Assembly (NCBI GenBank): GCA_023957335.1
Contig: JAMLHC010000002.1
Location: forward strand, 130,809-179,440
DNA length: 48,632 nucleotides
Direction of reading: 5' to 3'
DNA from: Bacteroidota bacterium
Lineage (GTDB): Bacteria > Bacteroidota > Bacteroidia > NS11-12g > UBA955
The position numbers and the translations under genes are program-made. Positions 8,061-16,706 of the stretch are shown piece after piece. Each line of letters opens with the position of its first letter. Position 1 is the first letter of the stretch. The notes below the pieces were generated by a model. The model ran no database searches, had not been told where the DNA came from, and saw only the letters and a list, made by a program, of their open reading frames with translations.

Positions 8061-9034
8061 TTTTTGTCATTAACCCCTACACAAATCCCTACTTCAACCT
8101 TGCTGCTGAAGAATTTTTGCTAAATCAATTTTCTCAAGGGTTTGTCATGCTTTGGCAAAATGACAACACTGTGGTTGTGGGTAAACATCAGAATGCATTG
8201 GCTGAAATTGATTTAAGATATATCAACAAAAACAACATTAAACTTACCCGTAGAATATCAGGCGGAGGAACGGTTTTTCATGATAAAGGTAATTTGAATT
8301 TTTCTATTGCGCTTCCTCTCAAAAATGAAAGCAAAATCATTGATTTCAGAAGGTTTATAGATCCTGTCATTGAATACCTTAACTCCATTCATATCAATGC
8401 TGAAGCAAGCGGTAGAAATGACATCATTGTTGGCAACCTGAAAATCAGTGGAAATGCTGAGCACCATTTCAGAAAAGAAAAACTCATTTTACATCATGGG
8501 ACACTCCTATTTGATTCGGATTTAGAAAATCTCGGGAATGCAATCCGCAATCTTCATAATAAATATTCAGACTTAGCAGTGCAATCCATCAGAAGTAGTG
8601 TTGGAAATATCCGTCCGATGCTTAACCAAGACATGAGCTTAGAAAGTTTTGCAAATGGGCTTAGCAAACATCTCATCAATCACTTTGGCATTACTCAAAT
8701 ACGAGATTTTACTTGTGACGAAACCGATCAGATTGAAGCATTAGCTGTTACTAAGTTCGAAAAAGATGAATGGAATTACGGGTATTCTCCTGCCTATATT
8801 TTCAATTCCGATTTTGAATATGAACATAAGCAAGGGAAAATTTACATGGAGGTAGAACGCGAATCAATAATAAAAAAAATCAAAATAGAACATCCCAACC
8901 GTATACTTTTTGATCAAATCGAAACATTGCTTGTGGGTCAAAAACATTTTCCAAACCGAGTGGACCATATCATCAAGCATTTGACACATAATCACAGCCA
9001 TGAAATGGCAAATCTCACCTATAGCTTCTTTTAA
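8057..9034 (+). CDS. lplA: Lipoate-protein ligase A
   Basis: Activates free lipoate with ATP and attaches it to a lysine of E2 and H-protein lipoyl domains in the cytoplasm. The 325 residues match bacterial LplA with a C-terminal accessory domain. The N-terminal catalytic domain contains the lipoyl-AMP motif RRISGGGTVFHD (65-76) and Lys129 in GNLKISGNAEHH, matching the catalytic Lys133 of E. coli LplA. The C-terminal part from about 240 has the small accessory-domain look (EWNYGYSPAYIF). It starts by ATGA overlap with the phosphatase, and nth follows 3 nt later, so all are in one transcript. Confidence 0.9.
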   Translation: MIFVINPYTNPYFNLAAEEFLLNQFSQGFVMLWQNDNTVVVGKHQNALAEIDLRYINKNNIKLTRRISGGGTVFHDKGNLNFSIALPLKNESKIIDFRRFIDPVIEYLNSIHINAEASGRNDIIVGNLKISGNAEHHFRKEKLILHHGTLLFDSDLENLGNAIRNLHNKYSDLAVQSIRSSVGNIRPMLNQDMSLESFANGLSKHLINHFGITQIRDFTCDETDQIEALAVTKFEKDEWNYGYSPAYIFNSDFEYEHKQGKIYMEVERESIIKKIKIEHPNRILFDQIETLLVGQKHFPNRVDHIIKHLTHNHSHEMANLTYSFF

Positions 9035-9037
9035 CGA

Positions 9038-9679
9038 ATGAATAAATCTGAGAAAGTGATTCGAATTCTTCAAGTATTGGACGAGAAATTTCCCAGTCCA
9101 CCTATTCCGTTGCATCATAAAGACACATATACGTTGTTAATTGCTGTTTTGCTTTCTGCACAATGTACTGACGAGAGAGTCAACAAGATTACCCCTCTTT
9201 TATTCGCGCAAGCAGACAATCCTTTTGATATGAGCCACCTTAGCGTAGAAGAGATTCGAGAAATAATCCGTCCTTGCGGGTTGTCTCCAGCAAAGTCAAA
9301 GGCGATTTTTGAGCTTAGTCGCATCCTCATTGATAAATACGATGGCAATGTTCCCAATCAAATTGATTTACTGGAAGAATTACCGGGTGTGGGACACAAA
9401 ACAGCTTCTGTAATCATGTCACAAGCCTTTGGTGTGCCGGCTTTCCCCGTAGATACACACATACATCGGCTCGCATGGCGTTGGGGTTTGAGCAATGGCA
9501 AATCTGTTACTCAAACAGAAAACGATTTAAAAAGACTTATTCCAAAAGAATTGTGGAACAAAGCGCACTTACAGATTATCTATTTTGGCAGAACCTTCTG
9601 CCCCGCTCGCGGACACAATCCTCACACTTGCCCTATCTGCAATTTTGCCGGCAGAAAAGAATTGTTCAAGAAAGATTAA
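9038..9679 (+). CDS. nth: Endonuclease III (Nth), atypical Cys pattern
   Basis: DNA glycosylase/AP lyase that removes oxidised pyrimidines. The 213 residues match the family. The helix-hairpin-helix LPGVGHKTA carries the catalytic Lys121 (E. coli Lys120), and VDTHIHR carries Asp139 (E. coli Asp138). Odd point: the usual C-terminal iron-sulphur loop C-X6-C-X2-C-X5-C is altered. Only Cys188, Cys198 and Cys201 are present (CPARGHNPHTCPIC), spaced X9 and X2, and the fourth Cys is missing before the end at 213. The cluster may be lost, three-Cys ligated, or completed by a His of the GHNPH stretch. Last gene of the dnaA-linked cluster; the next gene converges from the other strand. Confidence 0.92.
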   Translation: MNKSEKVIRILQVLDEKFPSPPIPLHHKDTYTLLIAVLLSAQCTDERVNKITPLLFAQADNPFDMSHLSVEEIREIIRPCGLSPAKSKAIFELSRILIDKYDGNVPNQIDLLEELPGVGHKTASVIMSQAFGVPAFPVDTHIHRLAWRWGLSNGKSVTQTENDLKRLIPKELWNKAHLQIIYFGRTFCPARGHNPHTCPICNFAGRKELFKKD

Positions 9680-9715
9680 ACTTTCTGTAACAATTCAAAA
9701 CCACAATTGGTATTT

Positions 9716-11233
9716 TTAATTTTCCTCTTCCGGTTTTGCTGGTTCTTCCTTAGGTTCCGGATGTTTAGCCTGAAAATCTTTGATTCTGGCATTGACAAGG
9801 TCTTTGGGAAGGATATTATCCTCACCCAGCATATAAATAATAAACTCTTCCAAGCGGTTTTCGTCTATTTTCTTAGCAATTACTTTTTTCTCATTATCCA
9901 ACAAGAAGATAGTCGGATTTGCTTGAATATCATAATTCTGCCTGTTGATAGGCCATGGAAAATAACGGTCTGTTTTACACACATTGGTAAACAACTTCAT
10001 AAGTTCCGGATGCTCATTCGAGTATTTAACCCATTCATCATATTTACCTTCCGATGCAACTGCATATACTGAAATAGTATCTCCCATACGCTTTTTCAAC
10101 TCTTCAACTTTGGGCAATACCGTTTTACAGTGTCCGCAGGTTGGATCCCAAAAAATTAAAACAGTATAACGCGCTTTCTCTTGGTATAGATGGTGAAATA
10201 CCCCATTAATATCCTCACATCTCAAATCAGGAACTTTAGTTTTACAAGTTGTATAACCAATCTTCTCTGCTTTTTCACAAATCTTATTGATGAGTGTACT
10301 ATCAGCCCAAAAAGCTTTGCCGGTACAATAAAATTGTTTTGCCATGTGAGCAAAAACTGCATCATGACACATCACTTTACTTGTTTCGTACTTACGTGTT
10401 AAATACCAGATATAAAATCTGAATAACTCTTTGTTGTTATCAAGTTTAGCTTCTACTTGGTCAATATATTTAATAAGAGAATCAGGATCTTGACTAACTA
10501 CTTTATCAAAAAAGCGATCGATGATATTTTGGAAAATAGCACCGGGGGTTCTGGTCAAACCTTCTTCTTTGAAATCGACATTATCCCAATAATGAGCCAC
10601 ATAATAATTGTATTGCCATTGTTTTGCATCTTCAGGCTTCATACCGGCAGGTGCTTCGGGCACTTTGGGCTGGTCCATCATAAGCAATATGTGAGAGAGT
10701 AAATCTTTGGGATATTCGGCTATTTGTTTGTGTTTGTATTCCTGAACCTCATTGTCTATCGTTTTTTTGGCATTATCGTCTGTTGCTTTACTTCTCTCAA
10801 GCCCTTTTTGGGTTAAAAATAAGTTATAAGCAACAAAACGTGAATTCTCCGGAGAGCCAGTAATCTTCATCTCTTGATAATAATCCTCATGGGTAGTGTC
10901 TGTTTCAACCGTAAAATAATTATTATCTGTAGATAGAACTTCAAAGTAAGACATTCCGGGCAATAGTATCATATAAATACCCCTTTCTAGTCTGTCTTTA
11001 CCGGTAAAAGTGGCTACACCTTTGGCATCAGCAAAGGCAGTATCTCTAGCATAAGGTTTATCTCCGAGATAATTGGCTAAAATGAACTGGCTGCCCGGCT
11101 TCATCCCCTTAATCTTGACAGCGATTGCATATCCGTCTTTTGCTGGTGGGTAATCATTTTTGTTATTCTTATTTTGAGCACAAGCAGTAAGCCCGGTGAG
11201 TAAAACGACTAAACTGAAAAGGTATTTTTTCAT
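9716..11233 (-). CDS. TlpA-like lipoprotein thiol-disulfide oxidoreductase
   Basis: Predicted lipoprotein (505 residues) with signal peptide and lipobox LTAC at the N terminus, so it is anchored in the envelope. Residues about 30-130 look like the DUF4369-type beta domain common in Bacteroidota thioredoxin lipoproteins. A long helical middle (about 140-330, DUF5106-like) follows. The C-terminal thioredoxin fold has the active site CGHC (Cys366 and Cys369) in FWDPTCGHCKTVLP and the cis-Pro ANPTIFLLD. The tail is rich in Pro/Glu/Lys. It probably reduces or isomerises disulfides of exported proteins; the substrate is unknown. It has its own promoter box upstream and converges with nth. Confidence 0.85.
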   Translation of the reverse strand: MKKYLFSLVVLLTGLTACAQNKNNKNDYPPAKDGYAIAVKIKGMKPGSQFILANYLGDKPYARDTAFADAKGVATFTGKDRLERGIYMILLPGMSYFEVLSTDNNYFTVETDTTHEDYYQEMKITGSPENSRFVAYNLFLTQKGLERSKATDDNAKKTIDNEVQEYKHKQIAEYPKDLLSHILLMMDQPKVPEAPAGMKPEDAKQWQYNYYVAHYWDNVDFKEEGLTRTPGAIFQNIIDRFFDKVVSQDPDSLIKYIDQVEAKLDNNKELFRFYIWYLTRKYETSKVMCHDAVFAHMAKQFYCTGKAFWADSTLINKICEKAEKIGYTTCKTKVPDLRCEDINGVFHHLYQEKARYTVLIFWDPTCGHCKTVLPKVEELKKRMGDTISVYAVASEGKYDEWVKYSNEHPELMKLFTNVCKTDRYFPWPINRQNYDIQANPTIFLLDNEKKVIAKKIDENRLEEFIIYMLGEDNILPKDLVNARIKDFQAKHPEPKEEPAKPEEEN

Positions 11234-11257
11234 ATATGTTTTTTGTTTTTAGATTTG

Positions 11258-11265
11258 CAAAGATA
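11258..11265 (-). promoter_or_regulatory. Putative -7 element of the TlpA-like lipoprotein gene
   Basis: Reads TATCTTTG on the minus strand (TAnnTTTG), 24 nt before the ATG at 11233. No well-spaced -33 box is seen. Confidence 0.45.
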
Positions 11266-11298
11266 GGTTTTGACCCAACAAGTATTATACCAATGTAG

Positions 11299-11643
11299 AT
11301 GAAAAATCCGAGTACATCGAATGAATTCTTTGAACAAGTGCTGGATGTTGTCAAACAAATCCCAAGAGGTAGAGTTACTTCATATGGTGCGATTGCACGC
11401 TTTCTGGGAGCAGCAAGTAGTTCGCGTATGGTTGGTTATGCACTCAACAATTTAGGGCATTATGACAAACACGATATTCCGGCTCACAGAGTGGTCAATC
11501 GAAATGGATTATTAACGGGAAAAGTACATTTTCAATCCGTTAGCATGGAAGAATTGCTCGCGCAAGAAGGAATTCTGGTCAAAGAAAATCAAGTGGTTGA
11601 TTTTGAAGAAAAATTTTGGAATCCCGAATGTCTGCTTTCATAA
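11299..11643 (+). CDS. Alkyltransferase-like protein (ATL; MGMT fold without the active cysteine)
   Basis: Binds O6-alkylguanine in DNA and flags it for nucleotide excision repair instead of removing the alkyl group. The 114 residues equal the DNA-binding C-terminal domain of MGMT/Ogt. The helix-turn-helix with its Arg finger is visible in SSRMVGYALNN (42-52). The position of the MGMT active site PCHR reads PAHR (61-64), so Ala62 replaces the alkyl-accepting Cys and methyl transfer is impossible. This defines the ATL subgroup, whose E. coli member has Trp at this place. Stand-alone gene between two promoter boxes. Its 3' end lies 40 bp before the start chosen for the next gene. Confidence 0.88.
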   Translation: MKNPSTSNEFFEQVLDVVKQIPRGRVTSYGAIARFLGAASSSRMVGYALNNLGHYDKHDIPAHRVVNRNGLLTGKVHFQSVSMEELLAQEGILVKENQVVDFEEKFWNPECLLS

Positions 11644-11670
11644 AGATTATCAAACAATCCTTGCATTTTC

Positions 11671-11678
11671 TATTTTTG
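11671..11678 (+). promoter_or_regulatory. Putative -7 element immediately before the GTG at 11684
   Basis: TATTTTTG matches TAnnTTTG and ends 5 nt before GTG 11684, which would give a leaderless transcript. It supports GTG 11684 over the upstream in-frame ATG 11597. Confidence 0.4.
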
Positions 11679-11683
11679 CCAAC

Positions 11684-12244
11684 GTGAAATGGTTGTTGTT
11701 CCTTTTGGTTTTGATTTGCACCTTCTTTTCTTTGCAAGCTCAAAGAACAGACACTTCATATTCAAATGCCATTCAATTTAGGGGTTATGACGACAGTGTT
11801 TATTTACAAGAAAACCCATCCTTATCCTTATTAGCCGACACCTTTTACAAAGCTATTATTCATAAGAAAAAGGAATATATTCTCAATAATACTCCTACGA
11901 GGGACGCTTATCAACAATTTTTGGATTCAACCGCTAAACAAAAGTATTCTGAAACCACCTTCAGGTATAAGTTTTTACTGTTTAAGTCCGGATTAAACAG
12001 ACAATTCAAACGTATTAATAAGGATGCAAAGGAATCAGAAATTAATTTTAAAAGAAGTGAGCCTATTCAATTCTTTTTAGAACATGGCACACACCCGGAC
12101 TATGACAGGGAATTTTGTTATTTGAACTTGGAAATGAAACGGGGAAAGAAAGATAAAATACGCTTACGGATTTTGTTACTCAAAATGGATGAGAAATGGT
12201 ATTTCGCAGATGATTTGAGTTTAATAATTATTACCCCAAAATAG
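11684..12244 (+). CDS. Small exported protein of unknown function
   Basis: I start it at GTG 11684 (186 residues). From here the N terminus is a clean signal peptide (KWLLFLLVLICTFFSLQAQ), whereas the longer frame from ATG 11597 would bury it behind 29 residues overlapping the alkyltransferase-like gene. The mature part begins with a Ser/Thr/Asp-rich stretch (QRTDTSYSNAIQF). A predicted helical middle and a beta-rich C terminus ending MDEKWYFADDLSLIIITPK follow. No catalytic motif, lipobox or membrane segment is seen after the signal. It is probably periplasmic. It converges with the TPR-CAP gene with a 4-bp gap. Confidence 0.65.
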   Translation: MKWLLFLLVLICTFFSLQAQRTDTSYSNAIQFRGYDDSVYLQENPSLSLLADTFYKAIIHKKKEYILNNTPTRDAYQQFLDSTAKQKYSETTFRYKFLLFKSGLNRQFKRINKDAKESEINFKRSEPIQFFLEHGTHPDYDREFCYLNLEMKRGKKDKIRLRILLLKMDEKWYFADDLSLIIITPK

Positions 12245-12248
12245 GACT

Positions 12249-14567
12249 TTATTTTATATTTGGTGTGAACAGAATCACATCATAAGTATAGGTCTTACCG
12301 TTTTTGAGTTTCACTGAAACTGTAAATTTCTGGTCATTTTCGCTTTTGTCTAATTCAAAACTTGGGGTAAATACCAAGGTAGGCATTCCATAACCATTCT
12401 CTATGGGTTCTACTTTGACGGGGACTTCTTTGCCGGCACTATTTACCACTTTTAATACCGCTCCTTCCATATTTTCAAACATGGAAAATGTCCATTTAGA
12501 AAAGCAAAGCATTTTAGGAGTATAACCTGCATTAGGATAAGCAATGAAATGAGTCTTGTAATAACTTGTGTCATCTTTATTAGAATTGTCCATTACCCAC
12601 AATACTTGCGAGGTGGGACCTGCTCCAAATCCCATATTGATAGACAAGGGATACTGAAGCCATCTGCGATTTCCTTGAGTGGAGTTGTTATCTCCCATTA
12701 ATGCGGTAATCGCTATTGACGGATTAGACTCTTTTACCAAAAGGCTTTTATCTGCACCTTCTTTACTAAATTCTGTATAACATCTCAAACCATCAACCGG
12801 ATTATGAGTCAGGTTTTTGTTAGCTTCAAAAGTGAGAGCCGCGAATTGGCATCTTTCATTCATGTCTTTGGTAAAATAGACCTGCTTGCGAACACCTGAA
12901 ATCCTCCTGAAATAATTTACTCTTTGTAATACCTTTTCATAAACTGCGTGAGGGATTGTGCCTGCCTCACAGTTAGCCGGCAACATATCGGTAGTGAATG
13001 CAATTTCACCTTCTTTAGGCTCCTTTCCCCATCCTGCTATGCGCGAGCCGTAGTAATTCATTTTAAAATCAAGGTTAGCAATACTTTTGAGTTTAACTTC
13101 TTTGAGAAACTTTGCATCTGCAGGAAATTCTGTAAGTGCATTTTCATAAACTTGATATGCTCTAAAGAAGTAATTATTTGCAGCAAGAGAGTCCATGAAC
13201 CTGAATTTAACATTTTTATAAATACCAGCAATTTTCGCCTTATTCTTGCTTTTGCTAATTTCTGTAAACATCTCATGAGCATAATCAAGGGACAGAAGCG
13301 GTAATTCTCCATTAGCCCATCTGGAAATCAAATCAATAAGCTGGGCTTCGTTTTCTCCTTTTCTATTTAGTCTTTTGTATTCTGACAAAAGCATCAAAAC
13401 AGCAAAATCTTTTTTGCCCTCTTTAAATTCTTTTTCTGCTACTGAAATGTATTCCTTTCCACTAACAAAATCTTTATTGAGCGTTTCACTTACCCACTTT
13501 TGACTTAACCAAGCAAAAATATCTTTATGATAGCGCACTGAGGAATAATCCAACAACTTTCTGAATATTTCCAAGGGGGTGTTAGCAACAAAAATGTCGA
13601 ATTTCTCAATCAAATTTCTGTCTGAGCGCTTGGCTCTATCTAATCTATCCAGCACAAAAATGCCCAATAATGAATCTGCATCCGCAATCTCTGAGTTGGC
13701 AATAGCATTCTTAAACAAATAAATATAGAGTGCATTTTCTTTAATCAGAAAGAACGAATCAGTAGGAAAATCCTGCAATGCAGCCCTCACTTCTGCCAGA
13801 TAATTCAAAGAGGGCATCATGTTTCTAACGTTCACTCTATACAAACCATAGCGATTACCTTTTAAAATATAATCATCCGGATACATCTCCAAACCCATGG
13901 ATATATACTGTCCGGCAGAATCCCACTTTTCTGCACCCATATAATATTCAGTCAAAAATCGAAATACTTTGAACTGAGCCACATTTTTGTAACCACTGTT
14001 TGAATAGGTTGAAAAATCCAGTTGCGCCACTGTTTTAAAAAATTCTACAGCATCCGGCTTCATTCCTTCATACCAATAACAAGAGCCTAGATAAAAGAGC
14101 GCACTTGTATCATTTGGGTTAAACTTAATACTCAACTTAAAATACTGTTCTGCCTTGTTATAGCGTTCTTGTTTGAAAAATTTTTCGCCCTCTGCATTAT
14201 TGTCTTTTGCCAACAACACCAAATAATCTTTGAATACTGTTTCAACCAACCCTTTTTCATCTCGTTCCAATGCTTTTTGGGCTGCCTTCACCGCATCCTT
14301 TAGTCCGTCACTGTACTTTTGAGAGGTGGCGGGTGTCTTAAATAAGTAATATAATGACTGAGATTTATACATTAAAGCAAGCACATCTCTGCTGTTCTTT
14401 TTCAATGCTTTTTCAGAGTGTTTGAGCGCTCTTTCATATTTCTTTTCTTTTAATGCCTTTTCTGCTTTAATCGTTGACTTTTGTTGAGCCGCAACAAACA
14501 ATGGAACGATAACGAAAAATAATAGCAGACTTTTCTTAATGGTATTGTAATATTTTCTCATTTGCAT
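12249..14567 (-). CDS. Exported TPR protein with C-terminal CAP (SCP/YkwD-like) domain
   Basis: Large exported protein (772 residues). The signal peptide is LLLFFVIVPLFVAAQQ near the N terminus. Tetratricopeptide repeats follow, for example KYERALKHSEKALKKN near 40-60 and RYNKAEQYFKLSIKFNPND near 130-150, then a long helical region to about 530. Residues about 540-690 look like a CAP/SCP domain: VNYFRRISGV, FAALTFEANKNLTHNP and the NRRWLQYPLSINMGFG stretch. CAP domains in bacteria occur in secreted proteins of unclear activity. The C-terminal 70 residues are beta-rich. Last gene of a three-gene minus operon with 5-bp gaps. M1 and M3 are equally possible starts. Confidence 0.75.
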   Translation of the reverse strand: MQMRKYYNTIKKSLLLFFVIVPLFVAAQQKSTIKAEKALKEKKYERALKHSEKALKKNSRDVLALMYKSQSLYYLFKTPATSQKYSDGLKDAVKAAQKALERDEKGLVETVFKDYLVLLAKDNNAEGEKFFKQERYNKAEQYFKLSIKFNPNDTSALFYLGSCYWYEGMKPDAVEFFKTVAQLDFSTYSNSGYKNVAQFKVFRFLTEYYMGAEKWDSAGQYISMGLEMYPDDYILKGNRYGLYRVNVRNMMPSLNYLAEVRAALQDFPTDSFFLIKENALYIYLFKNAIANSEIADADSLLGIFVLDRLDRAKRSDRNLIEKFDIFVANTPLEIFRKLLDYSSVRYHKDIFAWLSQKWVSETLNKDFVSGKEYISVAEKEFKEGKKDFAVLMLLSEYKRLNRKGENEAQLIDLISRWANGELPLLSLDYAHEMFTEISKSKNKAKIAGIYKNVKFRFMDSLAANNYFFRAYQVYENALTEFPADAKFLKEVKLKSIANLDFKMNYYGSRIAGWGKEPKEGEIAFTTDMLPANCEAGTIPHAVYEKVLQRVNYFRRISGVRKQVYFTKDMNERCQFAALTFEANKNLTHNPVDGLRCYTEFSKEGADKSLLVKESNPSIAITALMGDNNSTQGNRRWLQYPLSINMGFGAGPTSQVLWVMDNSNKDDTSYYKTHFIAYPNAGYTPKMLCFSKWTFSMFENMEGAVLKVVNSAGKEVPVKVEPIENGYGMPTLVFTPSFELDKSENDQKFTVSVKLKNGKTYTYDVILFTPNIK

Positions 14568-14572
14568 AATTT

Positions 14573-14860
14573 CTATCTGATTTGGTTAATGCTCCAGGCT
14601 TGTGGTTTGTCACTAAATAGTTTTTTTGTTTGTGTCCAAGTTGATTTGAAAAGTTCGCTATTTCTATAATTTTCAAGGGCTTCTACACTATCCCACAAAC
14701 TTAATGTAAACATCACGTTAGGACAACCTGCTTGTGAATATAATTCGACTTTACAACAACCTTGCATCTGTTCTATATGAGGATGAACGCGGTCAAACAA
14801 ACTCAGAAAGTTTTCCACCTCATCGGGCTTAAAAGTCATTTTCACTATTCTTTTTATCAT
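14573..14860 (-). CDS. Antibiotic biosynthesis monooxygenase (ABM) superfamily protein
   Basis: Small cytoplasmic dimeric alpha/beta barrel protein of 95 residues, the size of the single-domain ABM/YgiN/LsrG family. It shows the expected start IKRIVKMTFKPDEVENFLSLF, a central GCCKVELYSQAG strand and FTLSLWDSVEALENYRNSE, where the conserved Trp of the fold sits, followed by the C-terminal helix. Members act as quinol monooxygenases, heme-degrading enzymes or have no known activity; heme-contact residues cannot be assigned from sequence alone. It lies between the SAM hydrolase family gene and the TPR-CAP gene with 5-bp gaps on each side, so the three are co-transcribed. Confidence 0.8.
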   Translation of the reverse strand: MIKRIVKMTFKPDEVENFLSLFDRVHPHIEQMQGCCKVELYSQAGCPNVMFTLSLWDSVEALENYRNSELFKSTWTQTKKLFSDKPQAWSINQIR

Positions 14861-14865
14861 GGCAA

Positions 14866-15618
14866 TTAATATCTTTCAATGAATAAATGCTGTGTTTTGT
14901 CAAAACCAAAAAGTTGTTTCGCATTGCCAAATGTAAAAGAAATCTCCAAATAACCTGAGGCATTAAAAACAGCAATTAACTCACCCTGTACAGCTTGATA
15001 ATAGCTCGCACTGATTCTTTCAATAGCATCACTTTGGTTCACAATTATTTTATATCTGTCTTTACCCACAAATGCATAAAATTCATCCTTGTGTAAGTTC
15101 ACAATTGCATTACCATATCTATCGAAATAAACATAAAATGCTTTCAACCTATTTCCTTGTTGTTGAGGAGACTTGAACAACCTTTTCTCTGGTACAATTT
15201 CAGGAGTTTCTATGCCCGGAACTTTGTTATCAATTATTTTTTTAACCATTTCGGGATAAAAGCTTTCCATAAATGAAGGATGTGGAAATTGACCTAATGA
15301 AAAATACTCTGCATTATCTGACTTAAGTACCTCCGGCAGGATACCATTATCGGCTGCCAAAAACCAGTGATTACCTACTCGTGCTGCAATGTGATGAGTG
15401 GCATTATTGTTGACCCCAATAAGATGAAACACATTCCCTACAAAATTGTTTCGTACTGCATTCAGCATAAAAATAGCTTGTTCCAAATTCCATGGGAGAA
15501 TATCGTGAGAGATGTCAATAACATTAACTTCTTCCAATTTTGCATACAGAGCACCTTTTACTCCGGCAACATAGTGGGAAGATGTTCCAAAATCAGAAAT
15601 AAGAGTAATGATATTCAC
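14866..15618 (-). CDS. SAM hydroxide adenosyltransferase family protein (DUF62)
   Basis: Family enzyme that cleaves S-adenosylmethionine with water to adenosine and methionine; related members use chloride or fluoride. The 250 residues match the family's two-domain size. The N terminus shows ITLISDFGTSSHYVAGVKG, with the nucleoside-binding Asp and the conserved Tyr-x-x-x-x-Lys stretch. VNVIDISHDILPWN follows, then NHWFLAADNGILPEVL with the conserved DNG. The C-terminal beta domain from about 165 carries DRYGNAIVNL. No halide-specific insertion is obvious, so the hydrolase branch is more likely. First gene of the minus operon, with its own -7 box. Confidence 0.88.
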   Translation of the reverse strand: MNIITLISDFGTSSHYVAGVKGALYAKLEEVNVIDISHDILPWNLEQAIFMLNAVRNNFVGNVFHLIGVNNNATHHIAARVGNHWFLAADNGILPEVLKSDNAEYFSLGQFPHPSFMESFYPEMVKKIIDNKVPGIETPEIVPEKRLFKSPQQQGNRLKAFYVYFDRYGNAIVNLHKDEFYAFVGKDRYKIIVNQSDAIERISASYYQAVQGELIAVFNASGYLEISFTFGNAKQLFGFDKTQHLFIERY

Positions 15619-15643
15619 TAAATGAAAAACACTAATTTTGGGG

Positions 15644-15651
15644 CAAATTTA
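15644..15651 (-). promoter_or_regulatory. Putative -7 element of the SAM hydrolase/ABM/TPR-CAP operon
   Basis: Minus strand TAAATTTG fits TAnnTTTG and lies 25 nt before the ATG at 15618, in the 61-bp divergent space shared with phoH. Confidence 0.4.
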
Positions 15652-15679
15652 TCGGACACTTTTAAAATAAAGGAATAGT

Positions 15680-16660
15680 TTGCAAGAAAAATTAATTACC
15701 ATTGAAGGCATTGAGCCGCAACAAATTTACGGAAGTAACGACTACTTTCTGAACTTAATCAAAGAACTCTCTCCCAACATTAAAATTGTGGGGAGAGGCA
15801 ATGAAATCAAAATCAAGGGAGCTGAAATAGACATTGAGCGTTTTGAATTGAAATTCAATCGCTATCTGGATTTTCTGAAAAAGGGAGCCCCTATTAATGA
15901 CTATCAACTATTTGAACTCTTTGGTGATAACACATCTTCAAAACAAGACAAAAAAGATGGAACGATTCATACACACCACCATCCGCACGGAGTTGTAATT
16001 CTATATGGGAACGATGCTCGCCCGGTCATGGCCAAAACATTGAATCAACAAAAAATGGTTGAAAGTTGCGAGCAGAATGATGTTGTCTTTGCCGTGGGAC
16101 CTGCCGGAACCGGTAAAACCTATACTGCTGTTGCGCTGGCTGTAAGAGCCTTAAAAAATAAAGAAGTTAAGAAAATCATCCTCACCCGCCCTGCTGTCGA
16201 AGCCGGAGAGAGTTTGGGATTTTTGCCCGGTGACTTGAAGGAAAAAATCGACCCTTATTTGCGACCGCTTTATGATGCGTTAGAAGATATGATTCCACTC
16301 GACAAACTCAAAACCTTTTTGGAAAACCGCACCATTGAGATTGCCCCGCTCGCTTTTATGCGCGGACGAACTTTGAACAACTGCTTTATTATTCTGGACG
16401 AAGCCCAAAACACTACCGATTTGCAACTTAAGATGTTCCTCACCCGTATGGGAAAAGAAGCTAAAGTTATTGTGACAGGCGACCTCAGCCAGGTGGACTT
16501 ACCCCAAAAGCAAAAGTCAGGACTCAAAGTGGCTATCAAAATACTAAACGATATAGAAGGCATCAAAATCATTCACCTTAATAATAAAGATGTACTAAGA
16601 CACAAACTGGTTGTAGAAATTCTGAAAGCGTACGAAAAGGAAGGAATTGTGGTTGGATAA
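15680..16660 (+). CDS. PhoH family P-loop ATPase (PhoH/YbeZ-like)
   Basis: Cytoplasmic ATPase linked to RNA metabolism and ribosome maturation (YbeZ partners the RNase YbeY in other bacteria). The 326 residues match YbeZ-type PhoH. An N-terminal KH-like region (about 10-75) has IKIVGRGNEIKIKGAEIDIERF. The helicase-like core has Walker A GPAGTGKT (140-147), ILTRPAVEAGE, Walker B with Asp240-Glu241 in FIILDEAQN, and VTGDLSQVDLPQ. The start is TTG at 15680, 61 bp from the divergent SAM hydrolase gene; no earlier ATG is in frame. No ybeY is seen in the window. Confident at family level. Confidence 0.93.
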   Translation: MQEKLITIEGIEPQQIYGSNDYFLNLIKELSPNIKIVGRGNEIKIKGAEIDIERFELKFNRYLDFLKKGAPINDYQLFELFGDNTSSKQDKKDGTIHTHHHPHGVVILYGNDARPVMAKTLNQQKMVESCEQNDVVFAVGPAGTGKTYTAVALAVRALKNKEVKKIILTRPAVEAGESLGFLPGDLKEKIDPYLRPLYDALEDMIPLDKLKTFLENRTIEIAPLAFMRGRTLNNCFIILDEAQNTTDLQLKMFLTRMGKEAKVIVTGDLSQVDLPQKQKSGLKVAIKILNDIEGIKIIHLNNKDVLRHKLVVEILKAYEKEGIVVG

Positions 16661-16679
16661 TCAGAAAAATATACATTTG
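16653..16679 (+). promoter_or_regulatory. Putative purC promoter (TTG-N16-TACATTTG)
   Basis: TACATTTG at 16672-16679 matches the -7 consensus. TTG at 16653-16655 lies 16 nt upstream, and another TTG at 16647-16649 lies 22 nt upstream. The -7 box ends 27 nt before ATG 16707. Confidence 0.5.
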
Positions 16680-16706
16680 CACGCTCAAAAAATATAATTG
16701 ACGATT

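Noticed and set aside
9475..9690. Plus-strand 71-residue frame over the nth 3' end
   Set aside because: Overlaps nth in another frame; the nth frame carries the conserved residues.
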